From positions 1-64,000 of the forward strand of contig NZ_JAPHUF010000007.1 of the NCBI RefSeq assembly GCF_026196735.1: 64,000 bases of DNA. The letters run 5' to 3'. Every line of letters starts with the position of its first letter. The stretch's first letter is position 1. The position numbers were made by a program, and so were the translations under genes. Below are positions 44,485 to 53,183 of this stretch, piece after piece. The stretch comes from Sulfurimonas sp. Its GTDB lineage: Bacteria > Campylobacterota > Campylobacteria > Campylobacterales > Sulfurimonadaceae. The notes below the pieces were generated by a model. The model did no database searches and was not told where the DNA came from. It saw nothing but the letters and a program-made list of their open reading frames with translations.

Positions 44485-45797
44485 TAAGCAATTCCTCTAA
44501 TTTGATAAGTAATATCTCCGGCACCAAAGCCTATGATAAGACCTTTGTCCAAAGTTTTAAGTGTTTCTTTGTCTTTTATGACAGTAATAGTGTTATTTGC
44601 TCTTGTAATATTGTCTGCCATTGTAAGATTATACCGTTTAAACTTCTCTTTAAAGTCAATATCTCTGCTAGCTTCACCGGCCGACCATACAGGCAGGATT
44701 ATTAACTCAGCCGCACCTTCAAAACACTTGATAAACTCTTCAAGATTATCTATAGTACGAGAATATTTATGCGGTTGCCAAATAGCTGTAATTTTATCAA
44801 AACCTTTTAAAAGTGCATACTCTTTAACTGACTCAAATGTTGCTTTTATCTCAGTTGGATGGTGCCCATAATCATCTATAATAACGCTGCCTTTTTCTGC
44901 TCCGACTATGTCAAATCGTTTTTTGATACCTTTAAACGAAAGCAGGTTCTTTCTGATTTTTTCTATATCCATAGACTCATTTGCAGCAAGAATCGCTAAC
45001 GAAGCATCAAGAGCGATATGCTTACCGAATCCCCAAACATCAAAATCACCTAAATCTTTGAGGGTAAACCTTGTATGGGGCTCATCATTTATGAGTATAA
45101 ACTCTATATTTGTAATATCTTTGCTCGGGTATAGCCAATTGGCATCTATCTCTTCTTTTAGTGTACTTAAAAATGGGTCTTCAGCATTTAAAACACGGCA
45201 TGGGGCAGACTTGATAAAAGTTTTATAAGAGTCATAAAAACGCTCATAGTTGTAATCATAATATTCCATATGCTCAGGCTCAGCATTTATTACGATTGCA
45301 CAGTGAGGATTTGAGTTAATAAAACTTCCATCACTCTCATCAGCTTCAAAAAGCATAACATCTGTTTCGGGATTGTATCTTACATTTGAACCAAAAGCTT
45401 TGGATTCTGCACCAATGATAGCAGAACCGCTCATTATAGATGTAAGTATGGCCGTTGTAGTACTTTTGCCATGAGCTCCGGCAACTGAGTAAACTTTTGA
45501 AGTGTCTAAAATTTGCAGTAGGGCTTCACGACGGGCAAGAACTTCAATGCCTTTGGCTTTTGCTTCTACAACTTCCGGATTATCAGGGCTGATAATAGCA
45601 GAGTGAACTACTAAATCTTGGTCAGTTATTGCAGATGCATTATGAGGAACTGTGACTTTTATACCTAAGTCACGAAGATTTTTGGTGATGATAGTATCAG
45701 ATATATCAGAACCGCTAACTTCATGCCCTTTATAATGCATGTATTGCGCTAATCCCGATATGCCTATTCCACCAATTCCTATAAAATGAATTTTCAT
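44484..45797 (-). CDS. murC: UDP-N-acetylmuramate-L-alanine ligase
   Basis: MurC adds the first amino acid, L-alanine, to UDP-MurNAc in wall synthesis. The N-terminal Rossmann motif HFIGIGGIGISGLA, the ATP-binding GAHGKSTTTAIL near residue 105, EADESDGSF near 165 and the C-terminal DDYGHHPTEIKAT are all present. I chose the ATG at 45797 because GGGGAG lies seven bases before it; an ATG five codons earlier is possible. It follows an unknown gene and the aminotransferase on the same strand. Confidence 0.96.
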   Translation of the reverse strand: MKIHFIGIGGIGISGLAQYMHYKGHEVSGSDISDTIITKNLRDLGIKVTVPHNASAITDQDLVVHSAIISPDNPEVVEAKAKGIEVLARREALLQILDTSKVYSVAGAHGKSTTTAILTSIMSGSAIIGAESKAFGSNVRYNPETDVMLFEADESDGSFINSNPHCAIVINAEPEHMEYYDYNYERFYDSYKTFIKSAPCRVLNAEDPFLSTLKEEIDANWLYPSKDITNIEFILINDEPHTRFTLKDLGDFDVWGFGKHIALDASLAILAANESMDIEKIRKNLLSFKGIKKRFDIVGAEKGSVIIDDYGHHPTEIKATFESVKEYALLKGFDKITAIWQPHKYSRTIDNLEEFIKCFEGAAELIILPVWSAGEASRDIDFKEKFKRYNLTMADNITRANNTITVIKDKETLKTLDKGLIIGFGAGDITYQIRGIA

Positions 45798-45801
45798 CCG
45801 C

Positions 45802-46308
45802 TTACTCCCCATCTATTTGGGATTTATCTAGCAATTTTTGTGCCTCTTTATTAAAACAACTTATGTAAAAAGTCCCTTCTTTTTGAGTAGATTCAATATC
45901 TGCTATATTGTCTATAAAATCGTCTAAAGATAGGTTTTCTTTAGAAGCAATCCAATGAAACTTAAGAGCGGATGAAAATTTTTCATCATTGCTAAGCCCG
46001 CTAAGTACTTCAAATAAGGCACTGGCATCTGCTATTTGCCCAGCACTATAGTGCTCTACAGCATACTCATATAGAGCACGAAGCGTTGCGAAGTCTTGGA
46101 CTTCATTCATATCCATAACTCTGTGAGCTTCTAAAGTATCAGTTAGCCTCTCTAATGCCAAATCAAGAATATTTGCATAAAAACCTTGAAGTGTATCTTC
46201 ATCAAAAAGATCATGTGCTTGTTGTTCGAGTACATAAAGTGAGGCTATGTCGGATTTTTGTTGAGCCTCTAATACTTTTGTTTTAAGTTCTTGAACTTTA
46301 TCGCTCAT
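45802..46308 (-). CDS. Unknown helical protein between aminotransferase and murC
   Basis: This 168-residue protein is acidic and helical throughout, with no signal peptide, membrane segment or motif I recognise. The helices read like short TPR-type repeats (AVEHYSAGQIADASALFEVL and similar). It overlaps the upstream aminotransferase gene by 11 bases and lies four bases before murC, so its expression is tied to both. Function unknown. Confidence 0.7.
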   Translation of the reverse strand: MSDKVQELKTKVLEAQQKSDIASLYVLEQQAHDLFDEDTLQGFYANILDLALERLTDTLEAHRVMDMNEVQDFATLRALYEYAVEHYSAGQIADASALFEVLSGLSNDEKFSSALKFHWIASKENLSLDDFIDNIADIESTQKEGTFYISCFNKEAQKLLDKSQIDGE

Positions 46309-47440
46309 CTAAACACTCCTTTATTCTTTGTAATGCATTTTTTGTTTTTTCTTCACTCTCAACTAAGGCTATTCTGATGAACTCTTTACCAGGATTTATT
46401 CCTTGTTCATTTTCTCTTGCCAAGTATTCACCTGGGAGTACTTTTACATTAAACTCTAAAAACAATTTCTTTGTAAACTCAATCGGGTTAGGAACTTTAA
46501 GCCACAGGTAAAAAGTAGCACTTGGTATTTCGACACCCAAAATCTCTTTTGCAATTTTAAAATTATTTTTGTAAGTCTCTCTAGCGGTCTTAACATGTTC
46601 TTCATCATTCCATGCTGCAGCTGCTGCACTTTGAAGCGGAAGCGGTGAAGCACAACCTATGTAAGTTCTGTATTTCATATACTCTTTTAAGATATTTTCA
46701 TCACCTGCAATAAATCCTGAACGAAGACCGGGAGCAGATGAGCGTTTTGAGATAGAGTTGATAACTAAAATATTTTTAAAATCTGTATTTTTGACATGTA
46801 CAGATGCTTCAAGAAGCGATGGAATAGGCTCGTTTGTATATATTTCACTGTAACACTCATCGTTTAAAAGAACAAAGTCATGTTTTAAAGCTAACAACAC
46901 CCACACTCCAAGCTCATCTAAAGTTAGAGTTGAAGTTGTCGGATTATTTGGAAAGTTTAAAATAACCAAGTCACATGTAGATAATTCTTCTTCATTAATC
47001 TCAGGCTTAAAATTATTTTTCTCATTTAGGTTGAGATGAATTGTTTTGGCTCTCGATGCTATTGCAGCACCTTCATAAATTTGATAAAAAGGGTTTGTGT
47101 AAGCTATTGTCGGTTTTTGTTTGTTAAAGAGCAAAAACTGAGGGAAGTTAAACAGTACTTCGCGAGTTCCAAATGTTGGAATTATCTGCTCATCGCTAAG
47201 GTCTACGCCAAATCTTTTTGAGATAAAATTTCTTTGAGCAACTCTTAGCTCATCTTCACCTGTAGTTTTTGGATATTTTTTAAGTAAAGCGGCATTGTCA
47301 CTAAGCGCCTTTTGTATAAAGTCAGGAGTTTCAAATTGTGGTTCACCAATAGTTAAAACTGAGGGTTCATAGTTTTTACTTGGCACTACATCTTTAAGTA
47401 AATTGTTTAGTTTTTCAAATGGATATGGTTCAAAATTCAT
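46298..47440 (-). CDS. PLP-dependent class I/II aminotransferase (possibly succinyl-diaminopimelate)
   Basis: This 380-residue fold-type I enzyme has the PLP lysine in NSISKRSSAPGLRSGF near residue 230, the NFPNNPTTST turn near 165 and the C-terminal FIRIALVESEE. Related genes in this phylum are annotated as aminotransferase or succinyl-diaminopimelate transaminase. Adjacency to murC suits a role in diaminopimelate supply for the wall, but this is inference. It opens the aminotransferase-unknown-murC run. Confidence 0.85.
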   Translation of the reverse strand: MNFEPYPFEKLNNLLKDVVPSKNYEPSVLTIGEPQFETPDFIQKALSDNAALLKKYPKTTGEDELRVAQRNFISKRFGVDLSDEQIIPTFGTREVLFNFPQFLLFNKQKPTIAYTNPFYQIYEGAAIASRAKTIHLNLNEKNNFKPEINEEELSTCDLVILNFPNNPTTSTLTLDELGVWVLLALKHDFVLLNDECYSEIYTNEPIPSLLEASVHVKNTDFKNILVINSISKRSSAPGLRSGFIAGDENILKEYMKYRTYIGCASPLPLQSAAAAAWNDEEHVKTARETYKNNFKIAKEILGVEIPSATFYLWLKVPNPIEFTKKLFLEFNVKVLPGEYLARENEQGINPGKEFIRIALVESEEKTKNALQRIKECLDER

Positions 47441-47469
47441 ACTTTTAATGCCCTTTATAATTATCGGAA

Positions 47470-47475
47470 TTATAT
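47470..47475 (-). promoter_or_regulatory. Probable -10 box for the aminotransferase-murC run
   Basis: The minus strand reads TTTAGATATAATTCCG, 30 bases before the start codon, matching the pattern seen before the SulP gene, valS and csp. Confidence 0.55.
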
Positions 47476-47642
47476 CTAAAAACTATTAGCATCAAGTTAA
47501 TGATGATTTGTAGAATGAATTTTACATATAATTTATGACTAATCTTATAAGTATATATATTGTAAAAAGTAGATTAATGTTTTTTATTGTACTTAATATA
47601 AATAAGAGTAAAATCCCCTCAATAAAAGAATTTAAGGACTTT

Positions 47643-48116
47643 ATGATGAAAATAGTAATACCAATAGCTTTAGCGCTGCTTTTAAGTGCATGTAGTGAGG
47701 AGAACAAAAGTTCTTCAAGTCAAGTAAAGACAGCAAAAGAGCCTACTCAAAAAGTAGAAGTTGTTGAAAAAAAAGTGCAAGAAACAGCAGTTGAAGAAGC
47801 TGTTGTCGAAGAAGTTGAAACAGTTGCCAAAGAAGTAGAAGCTGCTGCTGCAGAAGTTAAAGCTGCTGTTCCGGCTAGAACAGGTCAAACCATATTTACG
47901 GCATGCTCGGCTTGTCATGGCGCCGACGCTTCAAAAGTAGCACTTGGAAAATCTCAGGTTATAAAGGGTTGGGATAGTGCGAAAATCCAAAACGCTCTAA
48001 ATGGCTATAAAGACGGAACATATGGCGGAGCTATGAAGGGCATCATGAAAGGACAGGTAACGGCACTAAGCGATGAGGAGATAAAAGCCGTGTCTGAATA
48101 TATTTCTAAATTATAA
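47643..48116 (+). CDS. Lipoprotein cytochrome c (single haem)
   Basis: This 157-residue protein has a lipobox LSAC (Cys17) and is probably an envelope-anchored electron carrier. Residues 30-80 form a Val/Glu/Ala-rich spacer with repeated EEVET and AEVEA units. The class I cytochrome domain has CSACH at 88-92 and a Met in GAMKGIMKG as axial-ligand candidate. I chose the ATG at 47643, which is preceded by AAGGA; 36 codons further upstream are open but begin with no site. Partner oxidases are not in the window. Confidence 0.9.
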   Translation: MMKIVIPIALALLLSACSEENKSSSSQVKTAKEPTQKVEVVEKKVQETAVEEAVVEEVETVAKEVEAAAAEVKAAVPARTGQTIFTACSACHGADASKVALGKSQVIKGWDSAKIQNALNGYKDGTYGGAMKGIMKGQVTALSDEEIKAVSEYISKL

Positions 48117-48123
48117 TCTTCAG

Positions 48124-48148
48124 TTAGCCCAAGTATGGGCTAATTTTT
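48124..48148 (+). terminator. Rho-independent terminator after cytochrome c
   Basis: TTAGCCCA (48124-48131) pairs with TGGGCTAA (48136-48143) around AGTA, followed by five T bases (48144-48148). Confidence 0.85.
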
Positions 48149-48160
48149 AGTTTTTCAGAT

Positions 48161-48829
48161 TTATTTTGGAAGGCCGAACTTTTGAGTATTTAACTCACCC
48201 TCTTCATTGAAAAAAAGATAATAAAGGTAGTCTTTTTTAACGCTGAGACCAGCTAGAAACCTTAAAGCTAAATTCGCTTGAAGTGATGCTATATGCATAA
48301 CTATTGGAGCAGCTATACCAGCCGGAGTCTGCGTACTTATCTTAAATGCATCTGCAAATGAAGATTCATCAAAAAAACATACCTGTCCATGAAATGCTTC
48401 AACACTCCCATAAATCCAAGGCGTATTTTTAGTTTTTGTATATGTATCAATCTCTGCGCGAGTCGGTAGGTTATCAGTAGCATCGATGATAAGGTCTACA
48501 TCTACATTTTTTTTAGTAAACTCTTCAAAACTACACTCATGTGCAATAGCTTTAACATATGGACATCTCTGCTCAATTAATTCACAGTTTATAAGAGCCT
48601 TGTTTTTGCCTTCATCACCAATTTTAAAAGCAATTTGACGGTGAATATTGTGAAGTGATACTTCATCAAAATCAATCATATGAATTTCACCGATGCCGCT
48701 GGCACCAAGTGCAAAGCTTAAAGAACTGCCCAGTCCACCAGAACCAACAATAGCTATCTTTTTATTTTGCAGCAAAGATTGTGTCTCTTCTCCCCACAGT
48801 TGCACCTGACGGTGAAAATAATTCATCAT
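48161..48829 (-). CDS. ThiF/MoeB/HesA-family adenylyltransferase-like protein without zinc cysteines
   Basis: This 222-residue E1-like protein has the ATP-binding motif IVGSGGLGSSLSFALGASGI, the MIDFDEVSLHNIHRQIAF segment and DATDNLPTRAEID. The part that carries the CxxC zinc pair in MoeB reads SSFADAFKISTQTPAGIA and has no cysteine. It could adenylate a ThiS- or MoaD-like carrier, but none is adjacent. It overlaps the nitrilase-like gene by four bases and is the last gene of that run. Confidence 0.85.
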   Translation of the reverse strand: MMNYFHRQVQLWGEETQSLLQNKKIAIVGSGGLGSSLSFALGASGIGEIHMIDFDEVSLHNIHRQIAFKIGDEGKNKALINCELIEQRCPYVKAIAHECSFEEFTKKNVDVDLIIDATDNLPTRAEIDTYTKTKNTPWIYGSVEAFHGQVCFFDESSFADAFKISTQTPAGIAAPIVMHIASLQANLALRFLAGLSVKKDYLYYLFFNEEGELNTQKFGLPK

Positions 48830-49623
48830 AATATACTCCTTTTATTTATTGAGTCTTTAAAGCCCCAAGCCCTTCTTGAGTGAACTACATCAGTGTGACT
48901 CATGTCAACTATCATAAGTTCTTCTTTGTTTCCTAAATGCTCTAATAGTTCTCCGTTTGGTGAGGCTAAAAGAGAATCACCATAAAATTGCCAGTCATAA
49001 TCTTTGTCTGTATATGCGCCAATGCGATTTGCTCTCAAGATGTAGCAGTTATGCGTAAATGCACGGGATAGTATAAGTGCTTTCCATCTTTCATATGAAT
49101 CAAATGTTGAAACACTCGGAAGCAAAACACAATCTATGTTTTTTGGAGATATTTGTGCCCAAATATTATCAAAATGAAGTTCAAATCCACTCATGACAGC
49201 GAACTTAAACCCATCTATTTTGAAAACTAGAGGTGACACGATAGCTTTCATCTCGTTGTCAAAAAATTTCTCTTCATTCCAGTGAGAATAGTTTATAAGC
49301 AATTGTTGTTGGTAGTAAGATGTAGAACTTGGAGAAAATTTAGCTATTGTTTTATAGACTTTTTGTTTTTTTACAAGAACAAGAGGTGCGATTATTGTCA
49401 TATTGTATGTTGATGCCAACTCTTTTAAAGTATTGCTCTGATGAGCAGCTTGTTCTTGTATCATGCTTGTAGATAAAGTTTGCAGCTCTTTAAAAAAAGG
49501 ATTTAAGATGTACTCCCCCAAAAGCAAAACTTTTACACCTTGCTTGTTAGCAATTCTGATGTAGTTGTATAGTTTTGTAGAGCTCATTCCCTGAGCGCTG
49601 AGTTGAAGTACGGCAGCTTTCAC
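48826..49623 (-). CDS. Nitrilase-superfamily protein lacking the catalytic cysteine
   Basis: This 265-residue protein has the carbon-nitrogen hydrolase fold and the first catalytic residue, Glu37 (LLLGEYIL). At the position of the catalytic cysteine, in the VMSGFELHF segment, residues 145-146 are Ser-Gly, and the usual catalytic lysine is replaced by Gln in YYQQQLL. The downstream THNCYILRANRIG segment is typical. It probably cannot hydrolyse amides in the usual way. It sits between xseB and the MoeB-like gene in a tight overlapping run. Confidence 0.8.
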   Translation of the reverse strand: MKAAVLQLSAQGMSSTKLYNYIRIANKQGVKVLLLGEYILNPFFKELQTLSTSMIQEQAAHQSNTLKELASTYNMTIIAPLVLVKKQKVYKTIAKFSPSSTSYYQQQLLINYSHWNEEKFFDNEMKAIVSPLVFKIDGFKFAVMSGFELHFDNIWAQISPKNIDCVLLPSVSTFDSYERWKALILSRAFTHNCYILRANRIGAYTDKDYDWQFYGDSLLASPNGELLEHLGNKEELMIVDMSHTDVVHSRRAWGFKDSINKRSIL

Positions 49624-49808
49624 TATTTAGCCTTAATCTCATTGATTTTAATTACTGCATCTTCTAGTATTTTTTGTGCTTTGGTGAGTTCACTCATACC
49701 TTTTTCATAAGCCTTGACACTATCTTGAAGAGTTATCTCCGGATTCATAAGTGTCTCTAAAATTTCTTTGGCACTGTCTAGTTTTGATTCAAAATCTTCT
49801 TTAGCCAT
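49623..49808 (-). CDS. xseB: Exodeoxyribonuclease VII small subunit
   Basis: XseB pairs with XseA to degrade single-stranded DNA from either end. The 61-residue protein matches the short helical hairpin pattern: FESKLDSAKEILETLMNPEI, then LQDSVKAYEKGMSELTKAQKIL. The length and pattern are typical. XseA is not in the window. Its stop shares one base with the start of the nitrilase-like gene. Confidence 0.9.
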   Translation of the reverse strand: MAKEDFESKLDSAKEILETLMNPEITLQDSVKAYEKGMSELTKAQKILEDAVIKINEIKAK

Positions 49809-49837
49809 CTCTTCTTCCTATTGATTGATTTGGGTTT

Positions 49838-50278
49838 TTATTCATTATCATCTCCATAAGCTGTCAAAAATTGACATGTTAAAAAGTCTATCGCTTCAAG
49901 AGTGTCTTCGTATGGATCTTCTGATTCTATAAGAGTGTCTGCCATATAAGTAAAGGCATAAGTCTCAATTTTATCGATTCTTTTTGTAGTTACATCCTCA
50001 GCTAAACCGATAAAAACAGTTATTACATGTACTTCATCAATTTCTATAGATTTAACTTTTACAACAAAGGTAATTGGATCAACTTCCCCAAATACAAAAC
50101 CTGCTTTTTGAAGCTTGTTTTTGATAAATTTTTCAATTTCTTGTTTTTCATCTTTTTCCATAAAGTATGTGTTGTTTGTAAAGTGAAATTTTAGATTTTT
50201 AATATTGTCAAGAGTAAATACCGATGAGCTAAATAGTGAACTAGACAACAGCAGTAATATAAATAATTTTTTAGTCAT
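49838..50278 (-). CDS. Exported protein of unknown function
   Basis: This 146-residue protein has a signal peptide (residues 1-18, ending LFSSS) and a small alpha-beta domain. I recognise no motif. It overlaps the upstream thioredoxin-like gene by eight bases, so the two are translated together and probably both act in the periplasm. Confidence 0.7.
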   Translation of the reverse strand: MTKKLFILLLLSSSLFSSSVFTLDNIKNLKFHFTNNTYFMEKDEKQEIEKFIKNKLQKAGFVFGEVDPITFVVKVKSIEIDEVHVITVFIGLAEDVTTKRIDKIETYAFTYMADTLIESEDPYEDTLEAIDFLTCQFLTAYGDDNE

Positions 50279-50708
50279 TTTGTTTTACTTTAAAGAGTTT
50301 AATCGCTTCATCAATAGTATAGATAAGTTCTCTTTTTTTTGTGTACGATAATGATTTATGTACACTTTGTTCACTGCTTGGATCTATAAAAAATATAGCA
50401 GGGATTAACGGGCTTTTATACATTTTTGGATAACTGCCCTCATCTCTATGTTTGTCTATAATGACAGGTATAAAATTTTCATTGATTAAAGTAGATACAG
50501 AGTCGTTTTTTAGTGTTTTATTTTCAAATTTTTTAGACCAAGGACAATAATCTGCGACAACAACCAACATTAACATCTTATTTTCTTGTTTTGCAATTTT
50601 TAAAGCAGTGTTATAATCTCTCTTGTAATCGACAGTAGAGGCAAAATCGTCAATTTGCGCGCTCCAAAGAGAAGCTAAAAAGATAAAGAGTAATATAAAA
50701 ATTTTCAT
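50271..50708 (-). CDS. Periplasmic thioredoxin-like protein with CxxS active site
   Basis: This 145-residue protein has a signal peptide ending SLWSA and a thioredoxin fold. The active site reads DYCPWSKKFE, with Cys55 but Ser58 in place of the second cysteine. The cis-Pro loop is IPAIFFID. CxxS proteins usually act as monothiol isomerase-like or disulfide-holding proteins rather than oxidants. It overlaps the unknown exported protein gene by eight bases. No CcdA or SoxW partner is adjacent. Confidence 0.85.
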   Translation of the reverse strand: MKIFILLFIFLASLWSAQIDDFASTVDYKRDYNTALKIAKQENKMLMLVVVADYCPWSKKFENKTLKNDSVSTLINENFIPVIIDKHRDEGSYPKMYKSPLIPAIFFIDPSSEQSVHKSLSYTKKRELIYTIDEAIKLFKVKQND

Positions 50709-50728
50709 CTTAGCTTCCTATGTTTTTT

Positions 50729-51838
50729 TTAAGTTTTATTTAGAACATCTGTTACATAATCTTTAAAATTATCAAGTTCAACTAAAAATGCGTCATGTCC
50801 ATAATCACTATCAATATTTTTATAGTAGTGATTTTTATTTCCAACTTTAGTCAATGCATCACTTAACTCTTTCATTTCCGAGCTTTTAAATAGTAGATCA
50901 TTACTAAAGCTTATTAGATGTAACTCGGTACTTATCTTTTGTAAAGCTTCTTCTAACGAATCAAATCCACGGGATAAATCGTAGATATTGATAGCTTTTG
51001 TTATGTATAAATAAGATAAAGGGTCAAACCATTTTGTAAAGTTGTAGCCATTATACTCTAAGTATGACTCAATCTGAAACTTACCAAACAGTTCATAAAG
51101 ACCATCAGTCCTTTTATACTCTCTGCCAAATTTTTTATTCATTGATTCATGTGATAAAAAGCTTATATGTCCAGCCATACGACCTACCGCCATGCCTGCT
51201 AAACCTTGCTCTTTTATGACTTCTCTGTCGTAGTAGCCTTGTTTAAAATCAGGGTCTTTTAGTATAGATTCTTGAGCAACTTTATTAAAAGCAATAGCCC
51301 AAGGCTGAGTAGCGTATGTTGTTGCCATAGCAATTATTTTTGTTGCAAACTTAGGATAGTGAACAGCAAATTGAAGTGCTTGCATACCACCCATAGAGCC
51401 ACCAATAATTGCATGAACATTATGAATGTTTAGTCTGTCAAAAAGGATTCTTTGTGCTTTAACCATATCTTTAACCGTGACAACCGGAAACTTATAGCGA
51501 TACTCGTTGTGATGTGGAAGCCGTGGACTCATCGGACCGGTTGAACCAAAACAACTTCCGATTACATTTGTACAAATAACAAAGTATTTATCTGTATCTA
51601 TAGCTTTGCCCGGACCGATTAAACCATCCCACCATCCGGCTTTTGTTTCACCTTCATAAGTTCCCGCACAATGGTGTGAACCTGTAAGAGCATGGCAGAT
51701 GACAACGACATTGCTTTTATCATCATTTAAAAAACCATATGTTTCATAGGTTATGTCGTAAGGCTCTAATATACGACCGCTTTCTAGGTAGAGTGGATTG
51801 GTAAAGTGCTCAGTGTGTGTTTTTAAGTTTAATGACAA
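50729..51838 (-). CDS. metX: Homoserine O-acetyltransferase
   Basis: MetX transfers acetyl from acetyl-CoA to homoserine, the entry step of methionine synthesis. This 369-residue alpha/beta-hydrolase has the nucleophile Ser148 in IGGSMGGMQALQ, the Asp in FSNDLLF, and the His in DSDYGHDAFLVE. These distinguish it from MetA-type enzymes, which are not hydrolase-fold proteins. It lies three bases after metY on the same strand. Confidence 0.95.
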   Translation of the reverse strand: MSLNLKTHTEHFTNPLYLESGRILEPYDITYETYGFLNDDKSNVVVICHALTGSHHCAGTYEGETKAGWWDGLIGPGKAIDTDKYFVICTNVIGSCFGSTGPMSPRLPHHNEYRYKFPVVTVKDMVKAQRILFDRLNIHNVHAIIGGSMGGMQALQFAVHYPKFATKIIAMATTYATQPWAIAFNKVAQESILKDPDFKQGYYDREVIKEQGLAGMAVGRMAGHISFLSHESMNKKFGREYKRTDGLYELFGKFQIESYLEYNGYNFTKWFDPLSYLYITKAINIYDLSRGFDSLEEALQKISTELHLISFSNDLLFKSSEMKELSDALTKVGNKNHYYKNIDSDYGHDAFLVELDNFKDYVTDVLNKT

Positions 51839-51841
51839 TTA

Positions 51842-53107
51842 TTACGCCTCTAATGCCTGTTTTATATCAGCAATAAGATCTGCTGAACTTTCTAATCCGC
51901 AAGAAATTCTGATGAGTCCGGCAGGAACACCGCAAGCATTTAACTCTTCTTCATTTAATTGTTGATGAGTTGTAGAAGCAGGGTGGGTGATGATAGATTT
52001 TGAATCACCGATATTTACAACCAAGGAGTAAAGTTCTGTTGCGTCTACTATTTTGATTGCCTCTTGTAAAGTATCTACTTCAAAACTAAGCAGTCCGCTA
52101 CAAGCTCCATCGTCAAAATATTTCTGTGCATTTTCATAGTTTGAATTGCTTTTTAGTCCAGGATAATTTACTTTTTTAACCTTAGGATGAGACTCTAAAA
52201 ACTCAGCAAGTTCAAGAGCATTTTTGGAGTGTTCTCTCATGCGAAGTGAAAGTGTCTCAATACCTTGGATAAACAGCCATGAATTAAAGGGAGAAACTAC
52301 AGCTCCTAAATCACGAAGCAGTGAAAGTCTAGCTCTTAGAGTAAAGGGAGGAAGAGGTACATCAACATATACTAAACCATGGTAAGAAGCATCCGGCTCA
52401 TTAAAGTGAGCATAACGAGGGTTTGCTTTTAGTTTTTCAACTAGACCTTTTCTCTCTACTAATATCCCGCCAATTGCCAAGCCTTGACCGGTCGTGTATT
52501 TACTTGCACTGTGAACAGTTATGTCAGCGCCAAACTCAAAAGGACGACATAAAACAGGAGTTGCTACAGTATTGTCTACAACAGTTAATATTCCATGCTT
52601 GTTCGCAATTTTTGTAATTGCTTCTATGTCAGCAACATCAATACTAGGGTTTGTAAGAGATTCAAAAAAGATAACTTTTGTTTTGTCATCTACTAAGTTG
52701 TTGATTTGCTCAGGTTTATGAACATCAAAAAATCTTGCTTGGATGCCAAATCTTTTAAGCGTATGAGCAGTTTGAGTAAGACTTCCGCCATATAACTGTC
52801 TTGCACATACGATATTGTCTCCGGACTCAGCAGCATTGGCAATAGCGAAAAAGATAGCACTCATACCACTTGAAGTGGCCAAAGCTGCTTCTCCACCCTC
52901 AATCTCTGCGAATCTTTTTTCAAATACATCTGTTGTAGGGTTGTTAAGACGTGTATAGATAAAACCTAACTCTTTTAGGGCAAATAGATTAGCTGCATGC
53001 TCAGAATCACGAAACTCATAAGCAGTAGTCTGGTAGATTGGAACTGCCATTGTTCCATGGGAATCTTTTTCGTAGCCTGCATGAAGAGCTTTAGTCTGTA
53101 AGTTCAT
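51842..53107 (-). CDS. metY: O-acetylhomoserine sulfhydrylase
   Basis: This PLP enzyme joins O-acetylhomoserine with sulfide to make homocysteine, using the product of adjacent metX. It has the PLP lysine in HSASKYTTGQGLAIGG near residue 205 and GFIYTRLNNPTTDVFEKRFA near 48. Its 421 residues are typical of MetY rather than the shorter cystathionine synthases. The pair gives direct sulfhydrylation, reasonable for a sulfide-rich habitat. Confidence 0.95.
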   Translation of the reverse strand: MNLQTKALHAGYEKDSHGTMAVPIYQTTAYEFRDSEHAANLFALKELGFIYTRLNNPTTDVFEKRFAEIEGGEAALATSSGMSAIFFAIANAAESGDNIVCARQLYGGSLTQTAHTLKRFGIQARFFDVHKPEQINNLVDDKTKVIFFESLTNPSIDVADIEAITKIANKHGILTVVDNTVATPVLCRPFEFGADITVHSASKYTTGQGLAIGGILVERKGLVEKLKANPRYAHFNEPDASYHGLVYVDVPLPPFTLRARLSLLRDLGAVVSPFNSWLFIQGIETLSLRMREHSKNALELAEFLESHPKVKKVNYPGLKSNSNYENAQKYFDDGACSGLLSFEVDTLQEAIKIVDATELYSLVVNIGDSKSIITHPASTTHQQLNEEELNACGVPAGLIRISCGLESSADLIADIKQALEA

Positions 53108-53183
53108 CTATATTTTCCTGTTTTTAAAATAAGTATTGCTATTTTATCCAAAATGGTTTAATGTTAGTTTTAATAAGCAATAT

